The position numbers and the translations under genes are program-made. Shown here in pieces: positions 27,647-36,864 of a DNA stretch of 64,000 bases. The stretch covers positions 124,001-188,000 of the forward strand of contig NZ_VKDC01000003.1 of the NCBI RefSeq assembly GCF_007097395.1. Direction: 5' to 3'. Source of the stretch: Fulvivirga sp. M361 (GTDB lineage: Bacteria; Bacteroidota; Bacteroidia; Cytophagales; Cyclobacteriaceae). Under the pieces are notes generated by a model. It made no database searches and was not told the origin of the DNA. It saw nothing but the letters and a program-made list of their open reading frames with translations. How positions within the stretch are numbered: position 1 is the first letter of the stretch; each line of letters opens with the position of its first letter.

Positions 27647-28318
27647 TCATGGGGATACCGGTTGTAAAGCAGCGGTGGATATTGGGCCTTCCATATGCGG
27701 GATCAGCTCTCCTTGTTGATTTTCTTGGTAGTTTACCTGCACATTAGCACTCAGAGGTTCGAAAAGTAACGTAACATAACCATTTTGATAGACCGGCTTT
27801 TCCAGAAGCTCTTTAGAGGCAGTAAACGTTATTTGCTTGCGTTGTAAGGCGTCAAGCCATTCCTTTTCCAAAATGAGTACATAGTATACCGGAGGAGTAT
27901 TACTGGCTTGATACCTGGAAACAAAAGAGACAAAGGATTTTAGGTTTTTAGTGGATGATTTGATGAAAAAGTCAAACTCTTTCACATTCGTAGTGACAGT
28001 GAGTGTGTTGCCTCCTTCATAGCCGTAGTAAAGAAGAAAGAGACCCCCAATAAAGCTGCCCATTGTGAGCCAGGGACTAAAAACATCATTGAACAAAGCG
28101 ATTAACGAAAGAGGACTGATGATCCCTCCTAATATCATAGGGAACATCATTAATTTATCTTGAAAATCAATTTTCTTTATGTCTTCAAGAAGAAAAGAAT
28201 CCAGCTTGCCAGAGCGCCTGATAAATAATCGGGTTTCTGACAGGTAACAGACATTGCTTTCATCCCCTGCTTTTTGTAGATAACAGCTTGCCAGAATGGC
28301 TTCATTCTCAATATACAT
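27647..28318 (-). CDS. conserved hypothetical membrane protein with a possible DUF952-like C-terminal domain
   Basis: A 223-residue protein I do not recognise with confidence. Residues 1-50 look like a small pleckstrin-homology-like beta domain (F-I-R-R-S-G-K-L-D-S-F-L-L-E-D-I). Two membrane helices follow at about 57-77 and 84-100. The C-terminal 80 residues begin V-Y-Y-V-L-I-L-E-K-E-W and end I-P-H-M-E-G-P-I, faintly like the start and the P-H-x-Y-G-P end of DUF952 proteins. It is 3 bases after the 79-residue gene upstream and is probably co-transcribed with it. Confidence 0.6.
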   Translation of the reverse strand: MYIENEAILASCYLQKAGDESNVCYLSETRLFIRRSGKLDSFLLEDIKKIDFQDKLMMFPMILGGIISPLSLIALFNDVFSPWLTMGSFIGGLFLLYYGYEGGNTLTVTTNVKEFDFFIKSSTKNLKSFVSFVSRYQASNTPPVYYVLILEKEWLDALQRKQITFTASKELLEKPVYQNGYVTLLFEPLSANVQVNYQENQQGELIPHMEGPISTAALQPVSP

Positions 28319-28321
28319 AAG

Positions 28322-28561
28322 TTAAATTTCTTGCAAGGCATGCATCAGATCCTCTTGCATAGCCTTAAATCTTTCAAGTGCACTTTCAATAAACTTTTCT
28401 GTCAGTAGATCTTCCAGTTGTTGTGGGCCATAAATATCCAGTTCATCCACTTTAAAGGTTTGTTCCAGGTTATCCTGCTCTAGTTTTATAAGATATTTAC
28501 CGTTCCAATTGAATATGGTGATGCGACAATTATTTTTATTGATTTCTTTGATAATACGCAT
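28322..28561 (-). CDS. small conserved hypothetical protein
   Basis: A 79-residue acidic protein with no recognised domain. The N-terminal half is beta-like (C-R-I-T-I-F-N-W-N-G-K-Y-L-I-K-L-E) and the C-terminal half helical and Glu/Leu-rich. Tight spacing (3 bases) to the membrane protein gene downstream and its own intergenic region upstream support a real two-gene unit. Confidence 0.55.
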   Translation of the reverse strand: MRIIKEINKNNCRITIFNWNGKYLIKLEQDNLEQTFKVDELDIYGPQQLEDLLTEKFIESALERFKAMQEDLMHALQEI

Positions 28562-28619
28562 AAAATGAGGTCTTTAATGTCAGTTATTTACTTTTATAGC
28601 TCTTAATCGGAACTTATTC

Positions 28620-28648
28620 TTTGAAGTGTAACTTATTCTGTAAATTTA
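28620..28648 (+). promoter_or_regulatory. candidate Bacteroidota promoter for the T9SS cargo gene
   Basis: TTTG (28620-28623), a 17-base spacer and TAAATTTA (28641-28648) match TTTG-TAnnTTTG with one mismatch in the -7 box. The expected start near 28655 leaves a 34-base leader. Confidence 0.4.
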
Positions 28649-28688
28649 ATGTTCAAAAAGAGCTTTAGGAATATTTAGTGGACCAGAT

Positions 28689-31628
28689 TTGAAGCGAAAA
28701 TTTTTTTTACATAGCATCCGTTTTCTTATCATAGGCTTAGTAACAATCATTTCCAGTTGTTATCAGCAGCTATATGCTACTCATTTACGAGCGGGAGAGA
28801 TCATTGTTCGAAGGGATAATTGCAGCGCAAATATATTCACAATCACCATCATCGTTTATACGGACACTGGCTCCGATGTACGCTTTGGCGAAGGGATACT
28901 TGATTTCGGGGATGGCTCCGACACATTCACTGTACCTGTCATAAATAATGGAAATGCAGTAACATGGCCTGACGTACAGAACCCGGCAAGTATTGATATT
29001 GATGGATTGGGGAACGAAGTTTCTGCTGCTTCTTTTACCATCGATCACGTCTACTCATCAGCCGCTCCATTCTATGTTATAACATACACTGAACCTAACC
29101 GAAATGAAGGAGTGGTAAATATTGATAACTCGGTAAATACTACCTTCCATTTAGAAACACAGATTAGCTTAGATGCTTCTTTAGGGTGCAATAACTCACC
29201 TGTACTACTTATTCCACCTATTGATCGTGCGTGTGCCGGTGTTGCTTTCTTTCATAATCCAGGAGCCTTTGATCCGGATGGGGACAGCCTCTCTTTTGAA
29301 TTGGTAATCCCTAAGAAAGATGCAGGGACCCTGGTAGATGGATATGAACCGTTAAACGATCCGAGTTTCTATGAGAATTTTGGGCAGGGTAATGAAACCA
29401 GGAATGGACCCCCCACTTTCAGTATCGACCCTGACATAGGTGAAATAGAATGGAATGCACCGGGAAGGTTAGGTGAATATAATATAGCATTTATAGTTAA
29501 AGAATATAGATTTCGTTTTGGAGAATGGTTTCAACTCGGTTTTGTGCGTAGAGATATGCAGATCATTGTGGAGGGTGATTGCCGGAATGAAAGGCCTGAA
29601 CTTCGAATTCCCGAAGACATTTGTGTGGAAGCCGGAACATTGATTGACGAACGAATACTTGGTTTTGATCCTGACGGGGACAGTGTGGTAATAGAAGCAT
29701 TTTCTCAGATAATGGAGGAAGGCGCTGTGGTAGTTGGTGATGGCGTTATTCAATCCTCTGTTCCTCAAGCTGAAGTGAATTTTCGTTGGCAGACAGAGTG
29801 CGAAGATATTAGAGAACAACCCTATCAGGTGGTTTTTAAAATTACAGATCAGCCTGCCGATAATGGGATTAAACTTGTGAGTTTTGCAACCTGGAATATT
29901 ACAGTGGTAGGTCCCGCTCCTACATGGAATGATCCTGATGCTGTGGTTCAGGAAGGTCAATCCTTACGATTATCATGGGAGGACTATGAATGCAGGGGTG
30001 TGGCTACCAATTTGCAGGTTTGGCGCAGGGTCGATTCAAATCCTTATATACCGGATGAATGCGAAACGGGTATAAGGGAGAATGCCGGATATGAACTGAT
30101 TAGTTCTTTGCCGGATAACCAGGACACTTTTCTGGATGAAAATCTGGCCTCAGCTGCTAAGTATTGTTACCGGTTAATTGCCGTATTTCCGGATCCTCCC
30201 GGGGGTGAAAGTATTATATCTGAAGAAAGGTGTTTTGAATTTGTTCCGGCCGAAGAACCTATTATAACACACATTTCAGTAAGAAGCACCAGTGAATCAA
30301 ATGGTGAAGTTTCCATTACCTGGAGAGAACCTTTCGAACTGGGTGGGTTAATACCTCCTTATACGTTCCGGGTTTATCGCTCCACAGGTTTCAATGGAAC
30401 AGGAGATGAAGCATTGGTTTCTACTGATATTGTAAGAGATATAACAGAAACGGATAGCACAAACCTGACCTTTGTCGATACTGGCCTTAATACCCTTAAT
30501 GAGGTCTATCATTATAGAGTGGCTATAGTAGACCCAACCGGCGGAAGTGGTGGTGATGAAATATTTTCTGCCCCTGCTTCTACTGTCAGACTGGAGCTTA
30601 CTCCCCAGTTTGGACAGATCCAGTTGAATTGGAGGGCTGAAGTTCCATGGTCAAATACGATAGCCACTGCTCCCGGCAGCCAACATCTTATCTACCGTGG
30701 ATTAGAAGGAGATACAGATGATGAACTAGATTTTCTGGCAGCTGTAGACGTAACAGAATTTGGTTTTGAATTCATTGATTCAATGAATCTCAGTGATGAT
30801 CAGATATACTGTTATCGTGTACTGACAAAAGGTACGTATGGTAATCCGGCCATCCAGGGGCCTTCACTGGATCCGCTGGTTAATTTTTCACAAATGGCCT
30901 GTGCTCAGCCAAGTGATTCAATACCACCCTGTGCACCGGAGCTAGCACTGACTTTGCCTGATTGTGAGGTATTTACTAGTACCAATACCTGTTCCTTTAA
31001 CGACTTTCGAAATGAGTTATCATGGACCACTGATTTTGATGATGATGCCTGTCAGAATGATATTCGGAACTATGAGGTTCATTATGCTCCTACCACAGAA
31101 AGTGAATTTACAGTAGTAGCGGAGGTGACAAATGAACGCTTTGACCATGAAAACCTGCCCTCATTTAAAGGGTGTTACAAGATTTTGGCGATAGACCGAT
31201 CGGGTAATCCCAGTGAGTTTAGCAATACGATCTGTGTGGATAATTGTCCTAATTATGAATTGCCTAATGTTTTTACTCCAAATGGAGATAAATGTAATGA
31301 AGTATTTAGCGCATATAGCGACACTAATTTTACAGGAGAAGATGGTCAGGTAACAGGCGAGTGTGGGGTGGTAGAGGCTTTCAGGTGCGCCCGCTTTGTG
31401 TTGGCTGTAGACTTTACGGTTTATAACAGATGGGGAAAACCTGTGTATACCTATCAGGGAGATCGTGGCAGCGAAAATAGTATCCTTATCAATTGGGATG
31501 GGAGGGGAGATAATGGTTCTGAACTATCTGCCGGTGTATACTATTACCTCGCACAGGTGACTTTCGATACGGTTGATCCGGGCAACGCTGTCCGTGATAT
31601 CAAAGGATGGGTTCAGATCATCAGATAG
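28689..31628 (+). CDS. large secreted protein with T9SS type B (gliding-motility) C-terminal sorting domain
   Basis: A 979-residue surface or secreted protein. The N-terminal signal peptide runs to about residue 30 (ending around Y-A-T-H-L-R-A-G-E-I, a common mature start in this group). The body has Ig/cadherin-like repeats (F-D-P-D-G-D-S twice) and fibronectin III-like modules. The last 100 residues form the CHU_C domain: P-N-V-F-T-P-N-G-D, Y-N-R-W-G-K-P-V-Y, W-D-G-R-G, S-A-G-V-Y-Y-Y. Such cargo crosses the outer membrane through the type IX system and is often an adhesin. The only good start is TTG at 28689; the frame is closed upstream by TAA at 28647. Confidence 0.9.
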   Translation: MKRKFFLHSIRFLIIGLVTIISSCYQQLYATHLRAGEIIVRRDNCSANIFTITIIVYTDTGSDVRFGEGILDFGDGSDTFTVPVINNGNAVTWPDVQNPASIDIDGLGNEVSAASFTIDHVYSSAAPFYVITYTEPNRNEGVVNIDNSVNTTFHLETQISLDASLGCNNSPVLLIPPIDRACAGVAFFHNPGAFDPDGDSLSFELVIPKKDAGTLVDGYEPLNDPSFYENFGQGNETRNGPPTFSIDPDIGEIEWNAPGRLGEYNIAFIVKEYRFRFGEWFQLGFVRRDMQIIVEGDCRNERPELRIPEDICVEAGTLIDERILGFDPDGDSVVIEAFSQIMEEGAVVVGDGVIQSSVPQAEVNFRWQTECEDIREQPYQVVFKITDQPADNGIKLVSFATWNITVVGPAPTWNDPDAVVQEGQSLRLSWEDYECRGVATNLQVWRRVDSNPYIPDECETGIRENAGYELISSLPDNQDTFLDENLASAAKYCYRLIAVFPDPPGGESIISEERCFEFVPAEEPIITHISVRSTSESNGEVSITWREPFELGGLIPPYTFRVYRSTGFNGTGDEALVSTDIVRDITETDSTNLTFVDTGLNTLNEVYHYRVAIVDPTGGSGGDEIFSAPASTVRLELTPQFGQIQLNWRAEVPWSNTIATAPGSQHLIYRGLEGDTDDELDFLAAVDVTEFGFEFIDSMNLSDDQIYCYRVLTKGTYGNPAIQGPSLDPLVNFSQMACAQPSDSIPPCAPELALTLPDCEVFTSTNTCSFNDFRNELSWTTDFDDDACQNDIRNYEVHYAPTTESEFTVVAEVTNERFDHENLPSFKGCYKILAIDRSGNPSEFSNTICVDNCPNYELPNVFTPNGDKCNEVFSAYSDTNFTGEDGQVTGECGVVEAFRCARFVLAVDFTVYNRWGKPVYTYQGDRGSENSILINWDGRGDNGSELSAGVYYYLAQVTFDTVDPGNAVRDIKGWVQIIR

Positions 31629-32051
31629 TTGCCAGCACACGAAGTTATATTGTTCGATGGGGTTTGTAACCTTTGTAATAATGCCGTTAATTTCGTCATA
31701 GACCATGATAAAGCAGGCCGATTTCGTTTTGCTTCGTTACAATCTGCATATGCCAGTAATTTGCTGGCCTCAGCGAATGTGACCTATCCGTTTCCGGATT
31801 CCATCATCCTTGTAAAAAAAGATAATCAATTAAAATTTAAAAGTACAGCTGCCCTACATATCGCTAAAAAATTAAACGGAGTATGGCCACTTTGTTATAT
31901 TTTTATATTGTTGCCGGCATTTATTCGAGATTACCTTTATGATATTATAGCGAAAAACCGTTATCGCTGGTTTGGAAGACATGATGTCTGTAAAATCCCG
32001 TCTCCGGAATTACAACGACTGTTCTTGGATGTGCAATACAATAAAGGATAA
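31629..32051 (+). CDS. DCC family thiol-disulfide oxidoreductase-like protein
   Basis: A 140-residue DUF393 protein, named for D-x-x-C-x-x-C: here F-D-G-V-C-N-L-C close to the N terminus. F-R-F-A-S-L-Q-S and the C-terminal N-R-Y-R-W-F-G-R are also family features. Proteins of this family are predicted thioredoxin-fold redox proteins; the partner is unknown. TTG at 31629 is the only start and directly abuts the stop of the preceding gene, suggesting translation by re-initiation. Confidence 0.85.
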   Translation: MPAHEVILFDGVCNLCNNAVNFVIDHDKAGRFRFASLQSAYASNLLASANVTYPFPDSIILVKKDNQLKFKSTAALHIAKKLNGVWPLCYIFILLPAFIRDYLYDIIAKNRYRWFGRHDVCKIPSPELQRLFLDVQYNKG

Positions 32052-32122
32052 ACTGATTTTAGGAGATTTCATCCCCGGGCTGATCCTATACCGATCACCT
32101 GACAAACAACAGTACGGTAAAC

Positions 32123-32153
32123 TTGCCCACTCAGTAAATACCATTTAGCTTTG
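32123..32153 (+). promoter_or_regulatory. Bacteroidota-type promoter for fabD
   Basis: TTG (32123-32125), a 20-base spacer and TAGCTTTG (32146-32153) fit the TTG-N(17-23)-TAnnTTTG consensus with a perfect -7 box. Transcription would start about 15 bases before the fabD ATG. Confidence 0.7.
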
Positions 32154-32174
32154 CAGACTTAAAAATAAGACGTT

Positions 32175-33053
32175 ATGAAGGCATATATTTTTCCAGGTCA
32201 GGGCTCTCAGTTTTCAGGTATGGGTAAAGACCTGTATGAAAGTAATCAGAAAGTGAAAACTATTTTTGATTCGGCGAATGATCTTTTAGGGTTCCGCATT
32301 ACAGATACCATGTTTGAAGGAACTGCTGATGCTTTAAAGCAGACAAAAGTTACGCAACCGGCTGTTTTTTTGCATTCAGTAGCTTTGGCTTTAACAGCAG
32401 AAAATTTTAAGCCTGATATGGTGGCAGGTCATTCACTTGGAGAATTTTCCGCACTCGTAGCTAATAAGACTTTATCTTTTGAAGATGGTCTTAAGTTAGT
32501 TTCTCAAAGGGCCTTAGCTATGCAGAAAGCCTGTGAGCTCAACCCTTCTACCATGGCGGCTATATTGGGGTTAGATAATGAAATTATAGAGCAAATATGC
32601 TCAGATATAGACCAGGTAGTAGTACCTGCTAATTACAATAGCCCCGGTCAGGTAGTGATTTCAGGTTCAAATGAAGGAATTGCCATCGCCTGTGAGAAAC
32701 TCAAAGAGGCCGGCGCAAAAAGAGCACTACCGCTTCCGGTAGGAGGAGCGTTTCATTCTGAACTTATGGAGCCCGCGAGAGAAGAATTAGCAATAGCCAT
32801 TGAAGGTACGTCTTTTAACGCACCCGTTTGCCCTATCTACCAAAATGTAAATGCAAAGCCATCTTCTAACGTCAATGACATCAAACAAAACCTCATAGCA
32901 CAGTTAACTGGCCCGGTAAAATGGACCCAGTTAGTAGAGCAGATGATCAAGGATGGTGCTACCGAATTTATTGAGTGTGGACCGGGAAAGGTGTTACAGG
33001 GTTTAGTAAAGAAGATCAATCGCGAAATGGAAGTGAGCGCTATTGATGGTTAA
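32175..33053 (+). CDS. fabD: malonyl-CoA-ACP transacylase
   Basis: Loads malonyl groups onto acyl carrier protein for fatty-acid elongation. The 292 residues contain F-P-G-Q-G-S-Q near the N terminus, the nucleophile elbow G-H-S-L-G-E, and the catalytic His region G-G-A-F-H-S. The gene is alone between the DCC gene and a convergent subtilase and has its own promoter, apart from the fabH operon at 15 kb. Confidence 0.96.
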   Translation: MKAYIFPGQGSQFSGMGKDLYESNQKVKTIFDSANDLLGFRITDTMFEGTADALKQTKVTQPAVFLHSVALALTAENFKPDMVAGHSLGEFSALVANKTLSFEDGLKLVSQRALAMQKACELNPSTMAAILGLDNEIIEQICSDIDQVVVPANYNSPGQVVISGSNEGIAIACEKLKEAGAKRALPLPVGGAFHSELMEPAREELAIAIEGTSFNAPVCPIYQNVNAKPSSNVNDIKQNLIAQLTGPVKWTQLVEQMIKDGATEFIECGPGKVLQGLVKKINREMEVSAIDG

Positions 33054-33073
33054 AAACATCTGACACAAGATGT
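33052..33073 (-). terminator. weak terminator for the subtilase gene
   Basis: ACATCT and AGATGT (33056-33073) form a 6-bp stem with a 6-base loop. On the minus strand a run of five T follows, so it would end transcription of the gene at 33102-34550 just beyond the fabD stop. The short stem makes it uncertain. Confidence 0.4.
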
Positions 33074-33101
33074 AAGAGGCGGGTTAGAGGTGAAGTCAAG
33101 A

Positions 33102-34550
33102 CTAAGGTAATTCCCACTCGATTTCCCAAATATGTGTTTTGGAAGCGACAATGGTGAAAATGGCGTTCTTTTTACGTGAAACATGGCAACCTTCACGTCT
33201 AATAGTTAGCCTTTCCTGTCCCAGGATATTCCTCTTATCGAGAGTATGAAATGCTACCATGTTACTCTGTCTGGATGGAATGATTACAGTGTTATTATCA
33301 CTTTTTATCTGGATGACCGGGATGTGCTTCATATCTGCTTGATGAAGAGCACGCACAATTTTGCGTGCGTCAGGTACACCATGGCCCAGGAAATTATTAG
33401 GCCTGGCGTTTAGATGAGAAGAGGCTAAAATCATGTTTTTAACTTCTTTATTGGATAGTTCCTTATTGGCCTCCATGATGCAAGCTGCTAACCCGGTGAT
33501 AATTGGAGCGGAGAAAGAGGTGCCATCACGCGAGAAGCAGGCTACATCAGGCTTGACGTAGCTCAACGTTCCAGGCCCAACAGAGCTGTAAGGCGCTTTA
33601 GTCCAATAGGGATGATCAGTAGCTCCAACTGTGAGTACTCCTTTGGCATCCGATGGAATAGAAATGACCTTAAACTTTTTATTCCCATCGTTTCCGGCGG
33701 AGATGACGATCAACATACCCTTTTCTTCAGCAGCTATTTGTGCAGCTTGTGTAATAGCACTACTTTTTCCGTCTACGTCAATGGGGGTGTAGTCTTCTTC
33801 TAAAAGATCATACCCATCTGAATAGCCTAGTGAAGAATTCACCAGTCGGACACCCTCGTCGTACATCCATTCCAATGCTGCTACCCAGTTATCTTCTTCA
33901 CCGCGATATTCCCTATCAGACTGATCTGTTCTGGCCAGATAAAAGGAGGCATCGGGAGCAAGTCCTGACATAAGTTTTCCATGTCTTCCCGCTATGGATA
34001 ACCATACTCGGGTACCGTGATAAGCATTACTTTTCCTGGAATCTATGTATGGATCTGAAAGATGTTTTTCAATAAAATTACGATATCCCAATACCCGATC
34101 ATCCATGATTATGTCAGCCAACTTCTTTTCCTTATCGGAGCGATGAAAACCTCCATCTATAATCCCTATTTTGATACCTTTTCCAGAATAACCTGCTTTG
34201 TGCAATGCAGCGCCATTGATTTGACTTATAGGTGTGCTTATTTTTAAAGTGTCAACATTTTCTATTGCCGATGCAATAGTATAACCCATGACAGGTGTAA
34301 TATATTTTATACTATTATTGGATGCCAGAACCTGTAGCTGCCCTTTCGTCAAATAAGCTGAAACAGCCTTAAGCCATTGCGATGTAACCACTGGTTCTAT
34401 CCCTTGTTCTGTGATATTTCTAACTTGTTGATCAAACGTTTGCAGGGTTTGGGGGTTAAAATATATCCAGTACTTTTGCTGGCACCATAAAGAGGTGCTG
34501 GTAGTCAGGAGGAGCACAAAAAGGACCACTTTTAGTCTGCAAGTTTTCAT
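33102..34550 (-). CDS. secreted S8 family serine protease (subtilase)
   Basis: A 482-residue protease with a signal peptide (about 1-24, ending W-C-Q), a short propeptide-like region (25-110) and a catalytic domain. The triad is visible: Asp132 in I-I-D-G-G, His178 in Y-H-G-T-R and Ser345 in D-G-T-S-F-S-A-P, with the oxyanion Asn287 in S-A-G-N-D-G. About 85 residues follow the domain without a recognisable T9SS sorting signal, so it may stay in the periplasm. The start is 43 bases from the divergent aminopeptidase gene. Confidence 0.92.
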   Translation of the reverse strand: MKTCRLKVVLFVLLLTTSTSLWCQQKYWIYFNPQTLQTFDQQVRNITEQGIEPVVTSQWLKAVSAYLTKGQLQVLASNNSIKYITPVMGYTIASAIENVDTLKISTPISQINGAALHKAGYSGKGIKIGIIDGGFHRSDKEKKLADIIMDDRVLGYRNFIEKHLSDPYIDSRKSNAYHGTRVWLSIAGRHGKLMSGLAPDASFYLARTDQSDREYRGEEDNWVAALEWMYDEGVRLVNSSLGYSDGYDLLEEDYTPIDVDGKSSAITQAAQIAAEEKGMLIVISAGNDGNKKFKVISIPSDAKGVLTVGATDHPYWTKAPYSSVGPGTLSYVKPDVACFSRDGTSFSAPIITGLAACIMEANKELSNKEVKNMILASSHLNARPNNFLGHGVPDARKIVRALHQADMKHIPVIQIKSDNNTVIIPSRQSNMVAFHTLDKRNILGQERLTIRREGCHVSRKKNAIFTIVASKTHIWEIEWELP

Positions 34551-34593
34551 ACTAAACGAAACTACGTTTTTACCGGAATTAAATTATAATTAT

Positions 34594-35883
34594 ATGAAAT
34601 ATAAACCACTGAATAAAGAGCTTTACGTTCTTAACCGTAAAAGATTTGCCAAAGAACTCAAATCCAATTCCTTAGCTGTTTTTAATGCGAATGACATTAT
34701 GCCCATTAATGCGGATGGTATGATGGCCTTCCGGCAAAATAGTGATCTCTATTATCTTTCCGGTATTGACCAGGAAGAGACCATCCTTTTATTATATCCC
34801 GATTTTCATAACGGTCAGCTCCGTGAGGTTTTATTTCTTAAAGAAACAGACGAAAATATTGCGGTTTGGGAAGGGCATAAATACACCAAAGAAGAAGCGC
34901 GTGAAGCTTCCGGTATATCATCTGTTTATTGGTTATCTGAGTTTGAGCAGATATTTAAGACATTAATGACCCAGGCTGAATATATTTATCTTAATACAAA
35001 CGAGCATTTACGGGCTGTTATAGAAGTAGAGACACGTGATGCGCGTTTTTCAAAATGGTGTATAGAACATTATCCAATTCACAAGTATGAACGTTCTGCA
35101 CCCGTAATGCACAAGCTACGGGCTATAAAATCTCAGGCAGAGGTAGAGGCCATGCAGATAGCATGTGATATTACAGAAAGGGCATTCAGACGTATATTAA
35201 AGTTTGTGAAACCGGGAGTAATGGAGTATGAGGTTGAGGCGGAATACATCCATGAATTTGTTCGGTCCCGGTCGAAGGGGTTTGCTTATACACCAATAGT
35301 AGCGTCAGGAAGCAATGCCTGTGTACTGCATTATATTGATAACAACGAAGAATGTAAAAGTGGAGATGTACTACTGATGGATGTAGGTGCCGAGTATGCA
35401 AACTATAATGCAGATATGACACGATCGATACCGGTGAATGGTAAATTCTCGCAACGCCAGAAAGACGTATATAATGCAGTTTTGAGAGTGAAACGAGAGG
35501 CTATGCAAATGCTGAAACCAGGGAATACTATTCCGGAATATCATAAGGAAGTAGGTAAATGTATGGAAAGCGAGTTGATAGGGTTAGGCCTGTTGGATGC
35601 AACCGATATTAAAAACCAGGATCCGGAGAAACCAGCCTATAAAAAGTATTTCATGCATGGTACTTCCCACCACTTAGGGCTGGATGTTCATGATGTAGGA
35701 AATATATATCAGAAAATGGAAAAGGGTATGGTATTTACCGTTGAGCCGGGGATTTATATACCTGAAGAAAACCTGGGGATACGTCTTGAAAATGATGTGG
35801 TGATCACTGAGGATGGATTGCTGGATCTCATGAAGAATATTCCAATTGAGGCGGAAGAAATCGAAGAGTTAATGAACACTTGA
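34594..35883 (+). CDS. aminopeptidase P family Xaa-Pro peptidase (M24B)
   Basis: A 429-residue metallopeptidase that removes an N-terminal residue preceding proline. The creatinase-like N domain (about 1-170) is followed by the pita-bread catalytic domain. Metal ligands are visible in M-D-V-G-A-E-Y, N-A-D-M-T-R, T-S-H-H-L-G-L, V-E-P-G-I-Y and E-N-D-V-V-I. The start at 34594 (M-K-Y-K-P-L-N) is chosen; the longer frame from 34495 would run into the divergent subtilase gene. Confidence 0.93.
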   Translation: MKYKPLNKELYVLNRKRFAKELKSNSLAVFNANDIMPINADGMMAFRQNSDLYYLSGIDQEETILLLYPDFHNGQLREVLFLKETDENIAVWEGHKYTKEEAREASGISSVYWLSEFEQIFKTLMTQAEYIYLNTNEHLRAVIEVETRDARFSKWCIEHYPIHKYERSAPVMHKLRAIKSQAEVEAMQIACDITERAFRRILKFVKPGVMEYEVEAEYIHEFVRSRSKGFAYTPIVASGSNACVLHYIDNNEECKSGDVLLMDVGAEYANYNADMTRSIPVNGKFSQRQKDVYNAVLRVKREAMQMLKPGNTIPEYHKEVGKCMESELIGLGLLDATDIKNQDPEKPAYKKYFMHGTSHHLGLDVHDVGNIYQKMEKGMVFTVEPGIYIPEENLGIRLENDVVITEDGLLDLMKNIPIEAEEIEELMNT

Positions 35884-35965
35884 TATTACCTGTAAATGAG
35901 AGGAATAAATTATACGTGGTGAATAACCTGGATGGTATTGCCAAAAGAAAGAATTAGGTTAGATT

Positions 35966-36385
35966 ATGCAACAGACAAGTCACAATTCAGATAGAGCGCC
36001 GGAGCCTGTTGGGCTTTATCCACATGCCCGTCAGGTAGGTAACTTATTATTTTTATCGGGCGTTGGCCCCAGGGAAAAGGGCTCAAAAGATATACCTGGT
36101 GTCACATTGAGCCAAGAGGGGAATGTAATAGCTCATGATATAGAAGCACAGTGCCATTCAGTCTTTAAGAATGTACGATCGATTCTGGAAGCTTCCGGTT
36201 CGAGTTGGATGAACCTGGTAGATGTAACGGTTTTTCTGACCAATATGAAAGAGGATTTTAGTAAATACAATGCGATCTATGCGGAATACTTTAAAGACAA
36301 TCAGCCGTGTAGAACTACGGTAGAAGTAAATGCACTTCCTACACCGATTGCGATCGAGTTAAAGTGCATTGCCATCATGGAGTAA
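35966..36385 (+). CDS. RidA family deaminase
   Basis: A 139-residue YjgF/YER057c/UK114 family protein that hydrolyses reactive enamines or imines. The substrate-carboxylate Arg is in Q-P-C-R-T-T-V-E-V, and P-T-P-I-A-I-E-L-K follows. The N-terminal extension and G-V-G-P-R-E-K-G-S segment resemble the 2-aminomuconate-deaminase-like subgroup, but no aromatic degradation genes are near, so generic RidA activity is the safer call. Its stop codon is part of a perfect inverted repeat. Confidence 0.9.
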   Translation: MQQTSHNSDRAPEPVGLYPHARQVGNLLFLSGVGPREKGSKDIPGVTLSQEGNVIAHDIEAQCHSVFKNVRSILEASGSSWMNLVDVTVFLTNMKEDFSKYNAIYAEYFKDNQPCRTTVEVNALPTPIAIELKCIAIME

Positions 36386-36415
36386 CATTATGATAATTAG
36401 ATTATCATAATGTTA
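36383..36415. repeat. perfect 15-bp inverted repeat at the end of the RidA gene
   Basis: TAACATTATGATAAT (36383-36397), the 3-base loop TAG and ATTATCATAATGTTA (36401-36415) are perfectly complementary. The first three bases are the RidA stop codon. There is no T-run, so it is not a classical terminator; it could be an mRNA 3'-end stabiliser, a Rho-independent end of unusual type, or a protein-binding dyad. Confidence 0.85.
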
Positions 36416-36663
36416 TCAGCCCCTGGTGATTGGTAAGAAAATAGGATTTGGTATATGGAAGAACAGGATATAGGAAGTGCCAAACGTGACGTTAAGTAAG
36501 AATTTTGGCAGTTCACTAAGTATTAGTCCATGTTAACCCGAAATTATGAAGTGTTTGTAGTTGTTTATCTGCAAATAATGCAATTCGTCTAAATTCCGTG
36601 CAAAAATCTAACCTAAGTTTATTTTATTTGTTTATATAAGTACAGCACAAACTTTACCTAAAG

Positions 36664-36864
36664 ATGAAATCAGATAATAAATTGCTTTCCGAGCTTCTCA
36701 GAAGAGGGATAGCGCCATTAATGCCAGCGAATGAAGAAGATGAATACAAAATCAGTGTATTCAAAAAATACTGGCAATCCTTTAATCACAGGGAAATAGA
36801 GCAAATTATGCAACAGGCATATGAGTATAAAACTACTCACACACCTTTTGCAGAGTCTGTTTAA
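36664..36864 (+). CDS. small hypothetical protein
   Basis: A 66-residue, mostly helical, charged protein (M-K-S-D-N-K-L-L-S-E-L-L at the start) without a recognised family. It follows 278 bases of sequence without another gene and ends at the base before the convergent iscA stop. Codon use looks like that of the neighbours and the frame is bounded naturally, so it is probably real, but nothing indicates a function. Confidence 0.5.
   Translation: MKSDNKLLSELLRRGIAPLMPANEEDEYKISVFKKYWQSFNHREIEQIMQQAYEYKTTHTPFAESV

Noticed and set aside
29469-29960. 163-codon minus-strand ORF opposite the T9SS cargo gene
   Set aside because: No signal or domain, and it lies wholly inside a well-supported gene.
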